Shown here: positions 1-8,889 of the stretch, piece by piece
Layout of the letters: every line of letters begins with the position of its first letter
How positions within the stretch are numbered: the first letter of the stretch is position 1
Source of the DNA: an uncultured Eggerthella sp.
Lineage (GTDB): Bacteria; Actinomycetota; Coriobacteriia; Coriobacteriales; Eggerthellaceae
Direction of reading: 5' to 3'
Length of the DNA: 64,000 nt
NCBI GenBank assembly: GCA_900540345.1
Contig: UQFK01000001.1
Coordinates: forward strand, 62,001 to 126,000
Program-made: the position numbers and the translations under genes
The notes under the pieces: generated by a model
Database searches by the model: none
What the model saw: the letters and a program-made list of their open reading frames with translations, nothing else
What the model was told of the DNA's origin: nothing

Positions 1-2
1 AC

Positions 3-326
3 TATTTGCTCGCTCTTTCGCTTCATGAAGGAATAACGCAACAAGATCTGAGCAAAGAGCTCTTCGTAAGCCAAGCAGCCATCGTGCGAACAACGAAAAA
101 ACTCTGCGAAAAAGGACTGGTAAAACGTGAACAAGACGAACTGGACAAAAGGGTTCATCGACTATTCCTCACGAAAAAAGGTGAAGCCATCATGCCGGTC
201 ATCGAAGAGGTATTCGGCCAGCTGATCGATCTTTACTGCAAGACATTCAACGAAGAAGAACAAAGAGCATTCAAGCATCTTACTCTTAAAGCTCTCAAGC
301 AGGTACGCACGTTCATTGAACAATAA
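3..326 (+). CDS. MarR-family transcriptional regulator, 5' end outside the window
   Basis: The reading frame is open to the left edge, so only the C-terminal part of about 107 residues is visible. An internal TTG at 6 is unlikely to be the true start. The visible part is the winged helix of MarR regulators: a helix-turn-helix (ITQQDLSKEL, then SQAAIVRTTKKL) followed by a basic wing (DELDKRVHRLFLTKKGE) and a C-terminal dimerisation helix. MarR proteins are dimeric DNA-binding repressors, usually of efflux or stress genes and often released by small ligands. The target cannot be told from here. It is convergent with the tRNA-Asp gene. Confidence 0.85.
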   Translation, partial: YLLALSLHEGITQQDLSKELFVSQAAIVRTTKKLCEKGLVKREQDELDKRVHRLFLTKKGEAIMPVIEEVFGQLIDLYCKTFNEEEQRAFKHLTLKALKQVRTFIEQ

Positions 327-340
327 CTAGCCCCGTAAAC

Positions 341-371
341 AAAAAAAATCAGGAGCGAAAAAGCTCCTGAT
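341..371 (-). terminator. Rho-independent terminator of tRNA-Asp
   Basis: A 9-bp stem (ATCAGGAGC / GCTCCTGAT, 348-371) has a 6-nt loop. On the minus strand it is followed by eight T residues (A-run at 341-348 on the plus strand). It lies 14 bases past the 3' end of the tRNA. Confidence 0.85.
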
Positions 372-384
372 CTAATGTCAAAAC

Positions 385-461
385 TGGCGGGATGTACGGG
401 ACTCGAACCCGCGACCTCTGGCGTGACAGGCCAGCGCTCTAACCAACTGAGCTAACACCCC
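385..461 (-). tRNA. tRNA-Asp (anticodon GUC)
   Basis: Cloverleaf read on the minus strand: acceptor GGGGTGT pairs with ACATCCC, discriminator G, and the CCA end is encoded (385-387). The anticodon stem CTGGC/GCCAG encloses the loop CTGTCAC, giving anticodon GTC. The T-arm has GGTTCGAGTCC. It decodes GAC/GAU aspartate codons. Confidence 0.95.
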
Positions 462-481
462 TTGCGTTGTCAGCGTTGACT

Positions 482-509
482 ATTATAAACATAAAAGCAG
501 CCAATACAA
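482..509 (-). promoter_or_regulatory. Candidate promoter of tRNA-Asp
   Basis: On the minus strand a perfect -10 TATAAT (482-487) sits 16 bases downstream of a -35-like TTGTAT (504-509). The -10 is about 20 bases before the tRNA 5' end at 461. Inferred from motif and position only. Confidence 0.55.
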
Positions 510-558
510 GCCACAATCGTCAAAAATTCTGACCACGGGCAGAGATTAGAACAAGCCT

Positions 559-1632
559 CTAGGAACGCTTCTTTGCACGTTTGCCCTTGTAGTAGTTCAT
601 CGTGCCTCGCGCTGCATTCTGAGCAACCGATCCCACAACTCCGACCGCCTTACTAGCCGCCTTGCGGACAATAGGCGATGCTGCATCGCTTGCTACTTGA
701 TACGCGCGCTGATTGCGGATCTTCATAGCCGTATCCGCCGCAGCTCCACTCGCCTGAGAAACAACCCCTGCAAGGCCTGAGATATTACCGCCCTGCTCGA
801 AGTACGTGAGCATCGCTTCCCCGATCGCAACGGTTCCTAAATAGCCCATGCCGCCTTTGATGATGAACCCGACCGCAGGAACAAGCCCAACAAGCTTACG
901 CGTAACGCCACGGCACAAGAATGCTGCTGCAAGCGTTGGAATAATCTCTTTTAGACGATCCTTATCGAGCGGCTCGCCATAGGCTGCTGCGATCTGAAGC
1001 ACCATCTTGATCTGATTGAGCGTCATAACAGGCATATCCGCACCGGGAATGAATACCAGTACTCCAATACCTGCATTCTGTGCTGCGGTCATTTGGATCG
1101 CGTCTTTTGCGAGCGGACGACGGACAAACGGATACGCGAGCGAGAATGCCAGACGCTTACCATGATCGTGTGCAATGATCCATGAACCGATCGTATCAGC
1201 AAGCGATCCTTTGATATCTTCATTGAGCGGCTGACCCGCTGGCAAAGAGATGAGCGCATCAGAAGGCAGGGGGAATCCTGCAGCCTCTGCGCTTTGCATA
1301 ACCTTGTTCCCATGTTCGGCAATAACGAGAACAGGGACCCCTGCATCACGAATGGTCGCAGCGATACGGCCGGTATCATCTGTCTGACCAGCGGCGATGA
1401 CCACCAAGTCGGTGTCCTTCTCTACCGCGATCTCCTGTGAAGGATAGTAGCCCACGGTCAAACGTGAGTTCACCGAAGACGAGCTGAAGCCTGAACGGAC
1501 GAACACCTGAAACTCGGGTGATGCGGTCTCGTCGAGCAGCACCTGCACCGACACGACAGTCTTGCGCGCTTTCTCAATATCGAGCGCTTCAGTGATCAAG
1601 GATTTGATGTCAATGGATTTAAGATCTATCAT
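559..1632 (-). CDS. DUF697 / YcjF-like membrane-associated protein
   Basis: 357 residues; the start has a good SD (GAAGGGG) before ATG. The N-terminal half looks like a Rossmann-type nucleotide-handling fold without a visible P-loop (hydrophobic strands such as DLVVIAAGQ and PVLVIAEHG). The C-terminal half has the small-residue-rich hydrophobic helices of DUF697 (LVGLVPAVGFIIKGGMGYLG), a domain usually found next to Era/HflX-like GTPases. It ends in a very basic tail (KGKRAKKRS). It is the last gene of the mreBCD-PBP2-rodA run, 27 bases after rodA, so it is probably co-transcribed. A link to envelope growth is only inference from position. No biochemical function is assigned. Confidence 0.65.
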   Translation of the reverse strand: MIDLKSIDIKSLITEALDIEKARKTVVSVQVLLDETASPEFQVFVRSGFSSSSVNSRLTVGYYPSQEIAVEKDTDLVVIAAGQTDDTGRIAATIRDAGVPVLVIAEHGNKVMQSAEAAGFPLPSDALISLPAGQPLNEDIKGSLADTIGSWIIAHDHGKRLAFSLAYPFVRRPLAKDAIQMTAAQNAGIGVLVFIPGADMPVMTLNQIKMVLQIAAAYGEPLDKDRLKEIIPTLAAAFLCRGVTRKLVGLVPAVGFIIKGGMGYLGTVAIGEAMLTYFEQGGNISGLAGVVSQASGAAADTAMKIRNQRAYQVASDAASPIVRKAASKAVGVVGSVAQNAARGTMNYYKGKRAKKRS

Positions 1633-1659
1633 GCTTTCCCCTTCAGAGCAGGTTGATCT

Positions 1660-2853
1660 TTATTGCGGTGTCTTATCAGTATGCGCCCAAATGGAGTTGA
1701 TAAGTCCCAACATCACAAAGTTTACCAACATGAAAGACGAACCGTAGCTGATAAATGGTAACGGAATGCCTGTGATAGGCATGAGCCCAACATCCATGCC
1801 GATATTCTCAAGGATCTGGAAGACCCACATACCCACAACGCACACCACGATGATCGTACCGAACAGATCAGGGGCATTTCGCCCAACACGAATGCTCGTA
1901 ATGATGAGGCCCAGATAAAGAGCAAGCAGCACAAGCGCGCCAAAGAAACCGAACTCTTCTGCAAGTACGCAGAAAACGAAGTCCGTGGGCGCTTCAGGCA
2001 AGAAGCCAAGCGATGACTGCGTCGCCTGCATGAAGCCCTTGCCGAAGAATCCACCAGATCCGATCGCGATCTTCGCTTGCTGCAAGTTGTAACCATCACC
2101 TGAAAGGTCGTAGCTCGAATCCATGAACACGAGCAAGCGTGAGCGCTGATAGTCCTTGAGCAGCACATCACTTCCCACTAGCCCATCAAGTATTGGATCG
2201 AGCATGAAGATGCCGAGCACGAGCACTACTAAGACTGCAGCAGTACCCACAAGGAAACGCCAGTTCGCTCCCCCGATGATAAGCGCAAAGGCTGCGATGC
2301 AAAGGTAAACGAGACCCGTGCCAAGGTCAGGCTGCGTGAGCACGCACAAGAAGGGAATGAAAAGGATTCCGAGCGCTTTGAGGTATTCGCGCAGATCATC
2401 AAGGCGCCCACCATAGCGAGACATGATACTCGCTGCGAGCAGCACAACGGTGATCTTGGCAAATTCACCTGGCTGCATACTAAAACCACCAATGCGGATC
2501 CACGAATTCGCACCGTTCACTTCTCTACCGATGAAAGGAAGGTGTGGAGAGAGAAGCAGCACAATATTGATGATGACGAAGAACGTTGTGAAGCCTGAGA
2601 GGGCCCGATAATCGAAACGACTCACCAGAATGAATAAAACGATGCCGATGACCACACCGAGCAACTGAGTCGTGAAATTAAAATCGGAGTTTGTCGCAGT
2701 AGCCGAGAATTGAACAATCAGACCATAGATGACCAGCGCTGCAAAACAAGCAACGAAGGGAAGATTGAAATATTTGAAACGACGAGTCTTGTAGGCCTTC
2801 GCAAGATCAGGATCGCGCGGCTGAACAGAATTGATCTCCATCATCTCAGCCAT
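1660..2853 (-). CDS. rodA: RodA, SEDS-family peptidoglycan glycosyltransferase
   Basis: About 397 residues with roughly ten membrane helices. It carries the SEDS signatures near the C-terminus (LPFISYGSSFMLVNFVMLG) and the conserved periplasmic segment (QQAKIAIGSGGFFGKGFMQATQ, FVFCVLAEEFGFFG). RodA polymerises lipid II into glycan strands in complex with the transpeptidase PBP2 during side-wall growth. The ATG at 2853 was chosen over the GTG at 2862 because GGGAGG lies 8 bases upstream of it. The start overlaps the PBP2 stop by 8 bases, indicating translational coupling of the two partner enzymes. Confidence 0.95.
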   Translation of the reverse strand: MAEMMEINSVQPRDPDLAKAYKTRRFKYFNLPFVACFAALVIYGLIVQFSATATNSDFNFTTQLLGVVIGIVLFILVSRFDYRALSGFTTFFVIINIVLLLSPHLPFIGREVNGANSWIRIGGFSMQPGEFAKITVVLLAASIMSRYGGRLDDLREYLKALGILFIPFLCVLTQPDLGTGLVYLCIAAFALIIGGANWRFLVGTAAVLVVLVLGIFMLDPILDGLVGSDVLLKDYQRSRLLVFMDSSYDLSGDGYNLQQAKIAIGSGGFFGKGFMQATQSSLGFLPEAPTDFVFCVLAEEFGFFGALVLLALYLGLIITSIRVGRNAPDLFGTIIVVCVVGMWVFQILENIGMDVGLMPITGIPLPFISYGSSFMLVNFVMLGLINSIWAHTDKTPQ

Positions 2854-4963
2854 TCGAATCACCTCCCGACGAGCTTGCCTTTTGCGGTTCGCTCACGGTT
2901 ATCTTCTCGTACTTCAGATCTGCACCATTCGAGTAGTCCATCGCAGCTTTCATCACTCGTGCAGCTACTGGCGATGCGACCGATCCACCCGAACCGCCCT
3001 CTTCAATACAGAGCGAGAGCGCAAATCGCGGCTCCTCATAAGGTGCATAGCAAGAAAACCATGCGAAGTCTTGTTTACCTGCAACCTCTGCCGTACCGGT
3101 CTTTGCTGCGAACGTAAAATCATACGAAGCGAAATCTGCTGAAACATCGCGAATTTCTGTTGCCACGCCACGAAGCGCATCTCGCACGATCTGATAGTTC
3201 GCTTCGCTCACATCGGGCGTTGCAGCTTCGACGACTGGCGCTTCAACCACCACTTCTCCTGCAGAATTACGCACCTCTTTCAGCAAATGCGGCTGCAAGA
3301 GCTTGCCCGTTGCAACTGCAGCATAACCTCGCGCAACCTGCAATGGTGTAACAAGCACATAACCCTGGCCGATGACCATGTTTGAAATATCACCTGGAAG
3401 CCACTGGGCTTCAGTGGGAACATCGCGGAAGTATTCTTGCTTCCATTCGGGAGTCGGAATGCGACCTTGAGCCTCACCTGCAAGATCGATATCAGTGAGT
3501 GCTGAGTAGCCAAACTCTTTGATGAAATCTTGCATGGCCTCGTCGCCGATCGAAGCACGTGCGTTGTAAAAATCACGAGCGATCTCGTAGAAGACGACGT
3601 CGCAAGAAACAACGATGCCTTCACGAAACGAAAGCCAACCATGTCCGTCATGCTCCCAGCATTTCTGAGGATATTCTTCGCCGAAGCCCGTCCATGTACC
3701 CGTACAATCCCACACCTTTGTTGCATCGGCGAAGCCATAAGTAAGCCCCGCCAAACCCGTGAAGGCCTTGAAGCATGATGCCGCCGGATACGTGCCCGCA
3801 ATGGCGCGATTCATAAGCGGATAGTGTGATTCTTCGGTCTGATAGGCATCCCACACATCCTGCGAGATACCGCCGATGAAATGCTCGGGTTCATACGTAG
3901 GATAATTCGACATAGCGAGTATGCCGCCAGTCTTCACATCCACGACCACAAGCGAAGCAGCTGTGCCTGTTCCCCCCTGGACCAGCTCGCGCAATGCAGT
4001 ATCAGCAACGTACTGCACGGGAGCAGCGATCGTGAGATAGATATCATTGCCTTTAGTGGGATCAGATTCGCTCACGACTTGCTGCACTTCGCCTGAAGCA
4101 TCAGTGATGAGCGTACGCTGTCCATGGTCACCCGCAAGCACATCGTCATAGGACTGTTCGATACCGGACTTACCGACCGTATCGCCCATTTCAATGTCGC
4201 GTCCTTCGGAGACGTTTTTCAAATCGTCCTCTGAAGAGGTGCCCGTATAGCCCAGAATATGCGCAGCAAGTGCACCATAAGGATAGATGCGATCGCTTCG
4301 AATCTGTGTCGTAACACCAGGAAATGCGTCTTGGTGCTCGCTGATGAACGCCGCATCACGCAGGCGTATATCTTTTGCAACGACACGCTGAGATTGTGCG
4401 CCGCTTGATGAATCGAGAATACGCGCACGCACAACATCATAAGGAATGCCCAGGAGCGCTGAGAGTCGCAAGATAACGTTTGAATTCGTTGCAACATCGG
4501 CATCAGCAAGCACGGTGAGCACTTGACGATTGGTAACCAGCGGCACGCCATCGCGATCATAGATCACACCGCGCGGTGCAGGGGTTGTGACCGTCGTGTA
4601 GAGATTCGATTCAGCCTCTTTCTGGTAACTAGCAGCACTGAGTACCTGCAACCCGAAGAGCTTCACTGCAAGCGCACTGAAGACACCTGCGACCACGATT
4701 CCTACCGCAAGGAAACGATTGCGCTGTCCGCTTGCTGATCCTGGCGTGGTCGTTGCTGTTGCCGAATAAGGAGCCGACGAGCCGACGCTCGCACCATCGA
4801 CCTTCGGTGTTTCAGCTGAAATACCGACTGAGGAAATGGAACGTACACCCATCTTGTTGCGTGTACGAACATGAGACGTACCTGAGCGCCACCTGAAAAG
4901 AGCGATCAGGATAAAAGCAATGATGACAAGCGATATGACGACAACAGCGATAGTGGCTAGCAT
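2846..4963 (-). CDS. mrdA: Penicillin-binding protein 2 (class B PBP, elongasome transpeptidase)
   Basis: 705 residues. The transpeptidase motifs are all present: SxxK at about 396-399 (ASCFKAF), SCD at about 453-455 and KTGT near the C-terminus (AAKTGTAEV). The dimerisation domain starts near residue 125 (APRGVIYDRDG). It crosslinks peptidoglycan together with RodA. It has two hydrophobic N-terminal segments, at about 3-23 and 84-104, with a basic, Ser/Thr-rich linker between them; the usual PBP2 has one. The SD AGAGGGG precedes the ATG. Downstream rodA overlaps its stop codon; mreD lies 12 bases upstream. Confidence 0.93.
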   Translation of the reverse strand: MLATIAVVVISLVIIAFILIALFRWRSGTSHVRTRNKMGVRSISSVGISAETPKVDGASVGSSAPYSATATTTPGSASGQRNRFLAVGIVVAGVFSALAVKLFGLQVLSAASYQKEAESNLYTTVTTPAPRGVIYDRDGVPLVTNRQVLTVLADADVATNSNVILRLSALLGIPYDVVRARILDSSSGAQSQRVVAKDIRLRDAAFISEHQDAFPGVTTQIRSDRIYPYGALAAHILGYTGTSSEDDLKNVSEGRDIEMGDTVGKSGIEQSYDDVLAGDHGQRTLITDASGEVQQVVSESDPTKGNDIYLTIAAPVQYVADTALRELVQGGTGTAASLVVVDVKTGGILAMSNYPTYEPEHFIGGISQDVWDAYQTEESHYPLMNRAIAGTYPAASCFKAFTGLAGLTYGFADATKVWDCTGTWTGFGEEYPQKCWEHDGHGWLSFREGIVVSCDVVFYEIARDFYNARASIGDEAMQDFIKEFGYSALTDIDLAGEAQGRIPTPEWKQEYFRDVPTEAQWLPGDISNMVIGQGYVLVTPLQVARGYAAVATGKLLQPHLLKEVRNSAGEVVVEAPVVEAATPDVSEANYQIVRDALRGVATEIRDVSADFASYDFTFAAKTGTAEVAGKQDFAWFSCYAPYEEPRFALSLCIEEGGSGGSVASPVAARVMKAAMDYSNGADLKYEKITVSEPQKASSSGGDSNG

Positions 4964-4975
4964 GATGTGCCCCTC

Positions 4976-5503
4976 TTAGCGAAAACGCTGAGAACGATCC
5001 ACCGTCCACGCCTCATTGCCACTTGGTTCGTCAGGGAACTTGCGTGCGACGAAGTAGAGGATCGCACAGATGATGAGATCGAAAACAGTCCCGGGAAGAG
5101 CACGTGCCACCAACAGTTCGAAGAATCCTGCAGGATAGCCAAGTATGATCTGCACGATAACCACAACGATCTGATAGAACAACAACGCCACCGCACATGA
5201 TGCAAGGACCATAGCAAAGCTCGATTTATCGAGCACCTCGAAAACACGCGAGAAGACAAAAGAGATCAACAAGAGCAAAAGCGGGGTCAATCCGAATGGT
5301 ACCGTGCTCAGAAGATCAGAGATAAGACCGAGAACGAACGCATACAGGTAGGTCGTATCTTCTCTACGCACGATAGAGAGCACCAACACGAACGCCACGA
5401 TGAAGTTCGGCACGACCGAATAAATTGCGATAAGCGGCGCGATGACGATCTGCAAGAGCACGATGATCGCGGCTGAGACCAAAGGAACGAGCTTTGTGCG
5501 CAT
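4976..5503 (-). CDS. mreD: MreD, rod-shape-determining membrane protein
   Basis: About 175 residues, nearly all hydrophobic, with five to six membrane helices. This matches the MreD family in size and in position between mreC and PBP2. MreD links MreC, MreB and the SEDS/PBP2 synthase. The ATG at 5503 shares one base with the mreC stop (TGATG), and the mreC 3' end supplies a GGAGGGG SD. The family is weakly conserved in sequence, so the call rests on topology, length and gene order together. Confidence 0.9.
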   Translation of the reverse strand: MRTKLVPLVSAAIIVLLQIVIAPLIAIYSVVPNFIVAFVLVLSIVRREDTTYLYAFVLGLISDLLSTVPFGLTPLLLLLISFVFSRVFEVLDKSSFAMVLASCAVALLFYQIVVVIVQIILGYPAGFFELLVARALPGTVFDLIICAILYFVARKFPDEPSGNEAWTVDRSQRFR

Positions 5504-6447
5504 CACTGCTCCCCTCCTTCATCGCCATTCGAATCTTGACCTGAAAGACGAGCAGGATCTACCTTACGCGAAAGCTCTTCATTATCGGCAGCATTCGCAT
5601 CTCCCATACTGATGACAACAAGTGCTTCAGAGATGTTCGAGAAGGTAGCGTTTGGCGTGACCACGATCGTTCGCGAAAGACTGCCAGGGCGCTGTTCTAT
5701 CTTCGTGATCATGCCAACCACAAGGCCACGATAATAGCCGCCACCGAGACCGGAGGTAATGACTACATCACCCTCGGAAAGCTCGACAGTGTCATCGATA
5801 CCCTCGAGATAGAGGGTGCCTTCGACCGAACCTCGCACGATGCCTTCAGCGCGCGACGATTGAACAAGAACCGAAACACCGCTTTGCGGATCAGTAAGCA
5901 AACGAACGTTGCACGTCGCAGGTGTAGTCGAAACCACCTGCCCGATAACACCAGTTGCGCCCATGACCGGCATGCCTGGTTTGATGCCTGAAGCGCTACC
6001 TGCATCGAGCGTGATGCTTCGATTGTATGAATCAGTGGAATACCCTACCACACGTGCAGCGATAGAGGTGAAGCCGTATGCATCGGCAAGACCGATGAGC
6101 GATTCGAGCCGTGCTGCTTCTTGACGGTATTCCTCTAGTTCAACAACCATCTGCGAAAGACGCTGGTTATTCTCTTTAAGCTGATTGTAAGCTGCATCCG
6201 ACGCGGTCAGATCTTCGACCGACATCGTGCCTGAGACCGCAAGCGACCCCACGGTCGTACCCACCGCTGTAAGCGGGGTGACCATACCAGAAGTGGTGTT
6301 CTGCAGCGAATGGAGCGGGCCTTCGTTGCCCTCACGCGCATACGCTACGAACAGAATAAGTGAGACCACAAGGAGAACGATCAGAAGTGTTCTTCCTCCA
6401 AGATGGCCACCGAACTGGAACGGATTGTCTTTGAGCTTCAGGGCCAT
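5503..6447 (-). CDS. mreC: MreC, rod-shape-determining protein
   Basis: 314 residues: a short cytoplasmic N-terminus, one membrane helix at about 20-38 (LLIVLLVVSLILFVAYA), a coiled coil at about 85-120, then the two beta-barrel core of MreC (SRAEGIVRGSVEGTLYLEGI; GDVVITSGLGGGYYRGLVVG). It is an extracytoplasmic scaffold that activates PBP2/RodA. The C-terminal 30 residues are acidic and probably disordered. It follows mreB by 15 bases. Confidence 0.95.
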   Translation of the reverse strand: MALKLKDNPFQFGGHLGGRTLLIVLLVVSLILFVAYAREGNEGPLHSLQNTTSGMVTPLTAVGTTVGSLAVSGTMSVEDLTASDAAYNQLKENNQRLSQMVVELEEYRQEAARLESLIGLADAYGFTSIAARVVGYSTDSYNRSITLDAGSASGIKPGMPVMGATGVIGQVVSTTPATCNVRLLTDPQSGVSVLVQSSRAEGIVRGSVEGTLYLEGIDDTVELSEGDVVITSGLGGGYYRGLVVGMITKIEQRPGSLSRTIVVTPNATFSNISEALVVISMGDANAADNEELSRKVDPARLSGQDSNGDEGGEQ

Positions 6448-6462
6448 GTATGAGATGAACTC

Positions 6463-7518
6463 CTATTTCGAACGCATCAATATCTGCTTGAGAGCTGCCG
6501 GGGTTTCAAGAACCTTCAAACAACCCGTAACCACATTGGTAAGAGCTGTTTCACTGGTCCAAACAGGAATCTCGAGCTTGTTCGTAAGATAACGATCGAG
6601 ACCCGAGAGCAGACCGCCACCACCGGTGAGCAAAATGCCATTCGATATGATGTCCGACGCAAGGTCGGGATTGGTCTTCTTGAAGGTTTCTTTGATGTGG
6701 ACGACCATCTCGTCAATAGGCTCTTGAAGCGCTTCGCGCACGTCTTCTGATTGGATGGTGACCTCTTTTGGCTGCTCGGTCAGCACGTCTTGACCAGAAA
6801 TGATCATGTCGCGCTCACGACCATCTTCGAAAGGCAAGATGGAACCGATCTTGATCTTGATGACCTCTGCCGTACGTTCACCGATCTTGATACCAAGAAG
6901 ATCGCGCAAATGCATCGCGATCGCTTCGTCAAGACGATTACCTGCCAAACGAAGCGATGATGAGGTGACGATGCCACCCAACGAGATGACTGCAACCTCG
7001 GTCGTGCCACCACCGATATCGACGACCATCGAACCGGTGGGTTCAGTAACAGGCAGATCGGCACCCATCGCAGCAGCCATAGGCTCTTCGATGAGATATG
7101 CCTGACGGGCGCCTGCCTGAATGGTAGCCTCGAATACCGCGCGCTTTTCGACCGACGTTGCACCACAGGGAATGCAAACGACAATGCGAGGCTTTGGCTG
7201 CCAGGGATAGCGACGAGGTGCTGCTTTGTTGATGAAGGCCGAGATCATAGCTTCCGTGATGTCGTAGTCGGAAACAACGCCATCGTGGAGAGGATGCTCG
7301 GCTGAAAACGTATCGGGCGTATGGTTGATCATGTTCTTCGCTTCATGGCCGACCGCCAAAACGCGATGCGTGCTTCGCTCGATCGCAACAACGGAAGGCT
7401 CATTGATGACGACACCCTGACCGCTGATACCCACCAAGGTATTAGCAGTGCCAAGATCGATCGCCATGTCGTACGAACTCGACGACGAAGCATTCTGAAT
7501 AAAATCAAAAAAGGACAT
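6463..7518 (-). CDS. mreB: MreB, actin-like cell-shape protein
   Basis: 351 residues. Actin-fold phosphate-binding loops are clear: DLGTANTLV near residue 21, the second loop VDIGGGTTEVAVI near 166, and the adenosine motif LTGGGGLLSGL near 297. MreB forms membrane-bound filaments that direct lateral wall synthesis. It is the first gene of the elongation operon (mreB-mreC-mreD-mrdA-rodA-DUF697), and the intergenic gap before it holds a plausible promoter. A short N-terminal extension (MSFFDFIQN, then a run of serines) precedes the core and could be the membrane-binding amphipathic segment; that last point is inference. Confidence 0.96.
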   Translation of the reverse strand: MSFFDFIQNASSSSSYDMAIDLGTANTLVGISGQGVVINEPSVVAIERSTHRVLAVGHEAKNMINHTPDTFSAEHPLHDGVVSDYDITEAMISAFINKAAPRRYPWQPKPRIVVCIPCGATSVEKRAVFEATIQAGARQAYLIEEPMAAAMGADLPVTEPTGSMVVDIGGGTTEVAVISLGGIVTSSSLRLAGNRLDEAIAMHLRDLLGIKIGERTAEVIKIKIGSILPFEDGRERDMIISGQDVLTEQPKEVTIQSEDVREALQEPIDEMVVHIKETFKKTNPDLASDIISNGILLTGGGGLLSGLDRYLTNKLEIPVWTSETALTNVVTGCLKVLETPAALKQILMRSK

Positions 7519-7553
7519 GCAAGTTCCTCACGGTCATTTTCGTGCAGTTAACG

Positions 7554-7562
7554 ATTCTAACA
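7554..7562 (-). promoter_or_regulatory. Candidate extended -10 element for the mreB operon
   Basis: On the minus strand TGTTAGAAT fits an extended -10 (TGn then TAGAAT, five of six matches). It lies about 36 bases before the mreB start codon. No convincing -35 is visible, as expected for this promoter class. Confidence 0.35.
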
Positions 7563-7605
7563 TAGGCACCGCATTCATAAAAGAAATCCACACCATGAGC
7601 GGAGG

Positions 7606-8889
7606 TTAGTGGACGCTACAGGAAAGACATGGATCGTAAGCACGTACGAGTTTAGCGATCTCGGAACGAATGTAGTCCTCCCCCAGACCCGAATCGACCA
7701 GAACTTCGACAAGGTGGCGCGTATCGGCTTCAAGTGATGCGAGATTTTGCGAGGTTGGCGTGATGATGGAAGCATGCAACACGCGTCCTGCATCATCAAA
7801 CTCGAGCTTATGAAAGACCACGCCGCGCGGTGCCTCGGTCATGCCAACACCAACACCAGCCTTTGGTGTGATGGTGCAAGGTTTAGAATCTCCTTCACCT
7901 CTCGCCAAGTCACGACAAATATTTGAGCAGCGGATGAGCGCATCGAGAATCTCGATCGCTTGCGCAAGATTATTCTTCATTGGGTTCTTCTCTTCAGGAC
8001 GCAATCCTGCCTTTGCCGAGGCGATCTTAGCCTCCTGAGAAAGGTGGTCCCATGATGCGTTCAAACGTGAGAGAGCAGAGGTAAAAACTGGTTTTCCAGT
8101 CTTCTTCGCGCGCGTGAACAGCGCTCCCGAATGCGAAACCTCATATTCTTCCAGATAGTCCTCGAAATCATGCGCATCGAAGATAATTCCTTCATCGAGC
8201 AACTCGAGCTTATCGGATGATTGCACGGGGTAATAGTCCTCTTCGACCATGGCAAGCAGCTCTGATGCAGTATGGATCTCTGTGATACGAAATGACGAGA
8301 AGAGATCGACCGTTCGCTTCGCGAAGGGGATCATGGCCTCCATGCGATCAGCGAGCGCAAGATACTCGTCAGGAGAGATCTCGTGCGTGAAGCCACCCAC
8401 CACCGCCGTGATGGGATGGATCGAGCGTCCTCCGACCTGCGTGCAAAGATCGTTCCCAAGGCGTTTGAGTTCGAGTGCTTGAGCGAATAGCTCAGGATCG
8501 CTTTGTGCAAGCGGGAACACGCTTGGCTCTCCAATAAAATCAGGCACAACGAATACAAAGAGATGCGAAGCATGATTTTGCAGATACGAACCATATACCA
8601 ACAGCTCACGGATGAGCTTCGTACGCGGACTTACCTCAATATCGAAGGCGTCTTCGACCGCTTTGAGATCGGTCACACAATGGCTGGGAGAACAGATACC
8701 GCAGATGCGTGAGGCGATATACGAGCAGTCCTTATAGCTTTGACCGCGCACCATGCTCTCAAAGAGACGTGCCGGCTCAACGATATTCATCTCGACGGTT
8801 TTGACCGTATCGTCCTGAATGACAACATGGACATTGCCATGCCCCTCGATGCGAGCAATATGGTCGATGTTGAGTTGTGATCTAGTCAT
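7606..8889 (-). CDS. hydA: [NiFe] hydrogenase large (catalytic) subunit, group 3b sulfhydrogenase type
   Basis: 427 residues from the ATG at 8889; the longer upstream frame lies inside hydD and was rejected. It holds the Ni-Fe site: L1 motif RICGICSPSHC near residue 60 and L2 motif DPCLSC at the very end. It cycles H2 and protons, with electrons passed to hydD, hydB and hydG. Length and motifs match the alpha subunit of archaeal sulfhydrogenase. The stop codon follows the final His of DPCLSCSVH directly. There is therefore no C-terminal peptide of the kind that a maturation protease normally removes after nickel insertion. The start overlaps hydD by 8 bases. No hyp maturation genes lie in the window. 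Confidence 0.93.
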   Translation of the reverse strand: MTRSQLNIDHIARIEGHGNVHVVIQDDTVKTVEMNIVEPARLFESMVRGQSYKDCSYIASRICGICSPSHCVTDLKAVEDAFDIEVSPRTKLIRELLVYGSYLQNHASHLFVFVVPDFIGEPSVFPLAQSDPELFAQALELKRLGNDLCTQVGGRSIHPITAVVGGFTHEISPDEYLALADRMEAMIPFAKRTVDLFSSFRITEIHTASELLAMVEEDYYPVQSSDKLELLDEGIIFDAHDFEDYLEEYEVSHSGALFTRAKKTGKPVFTSALSRLNASWDHLSQEAKIASAKAGLRPEEKNPMKNNLAQAIEILDALIRCSNICRDLARGEGDSKPCTITPKAGVGVGMTEAPRGVVFHKLEFDDAGRVLHASIITPTSQNLASLEADTRHLVEVLVDSGLGEDYIRSEIAKLVRAYDPCLSCSVH

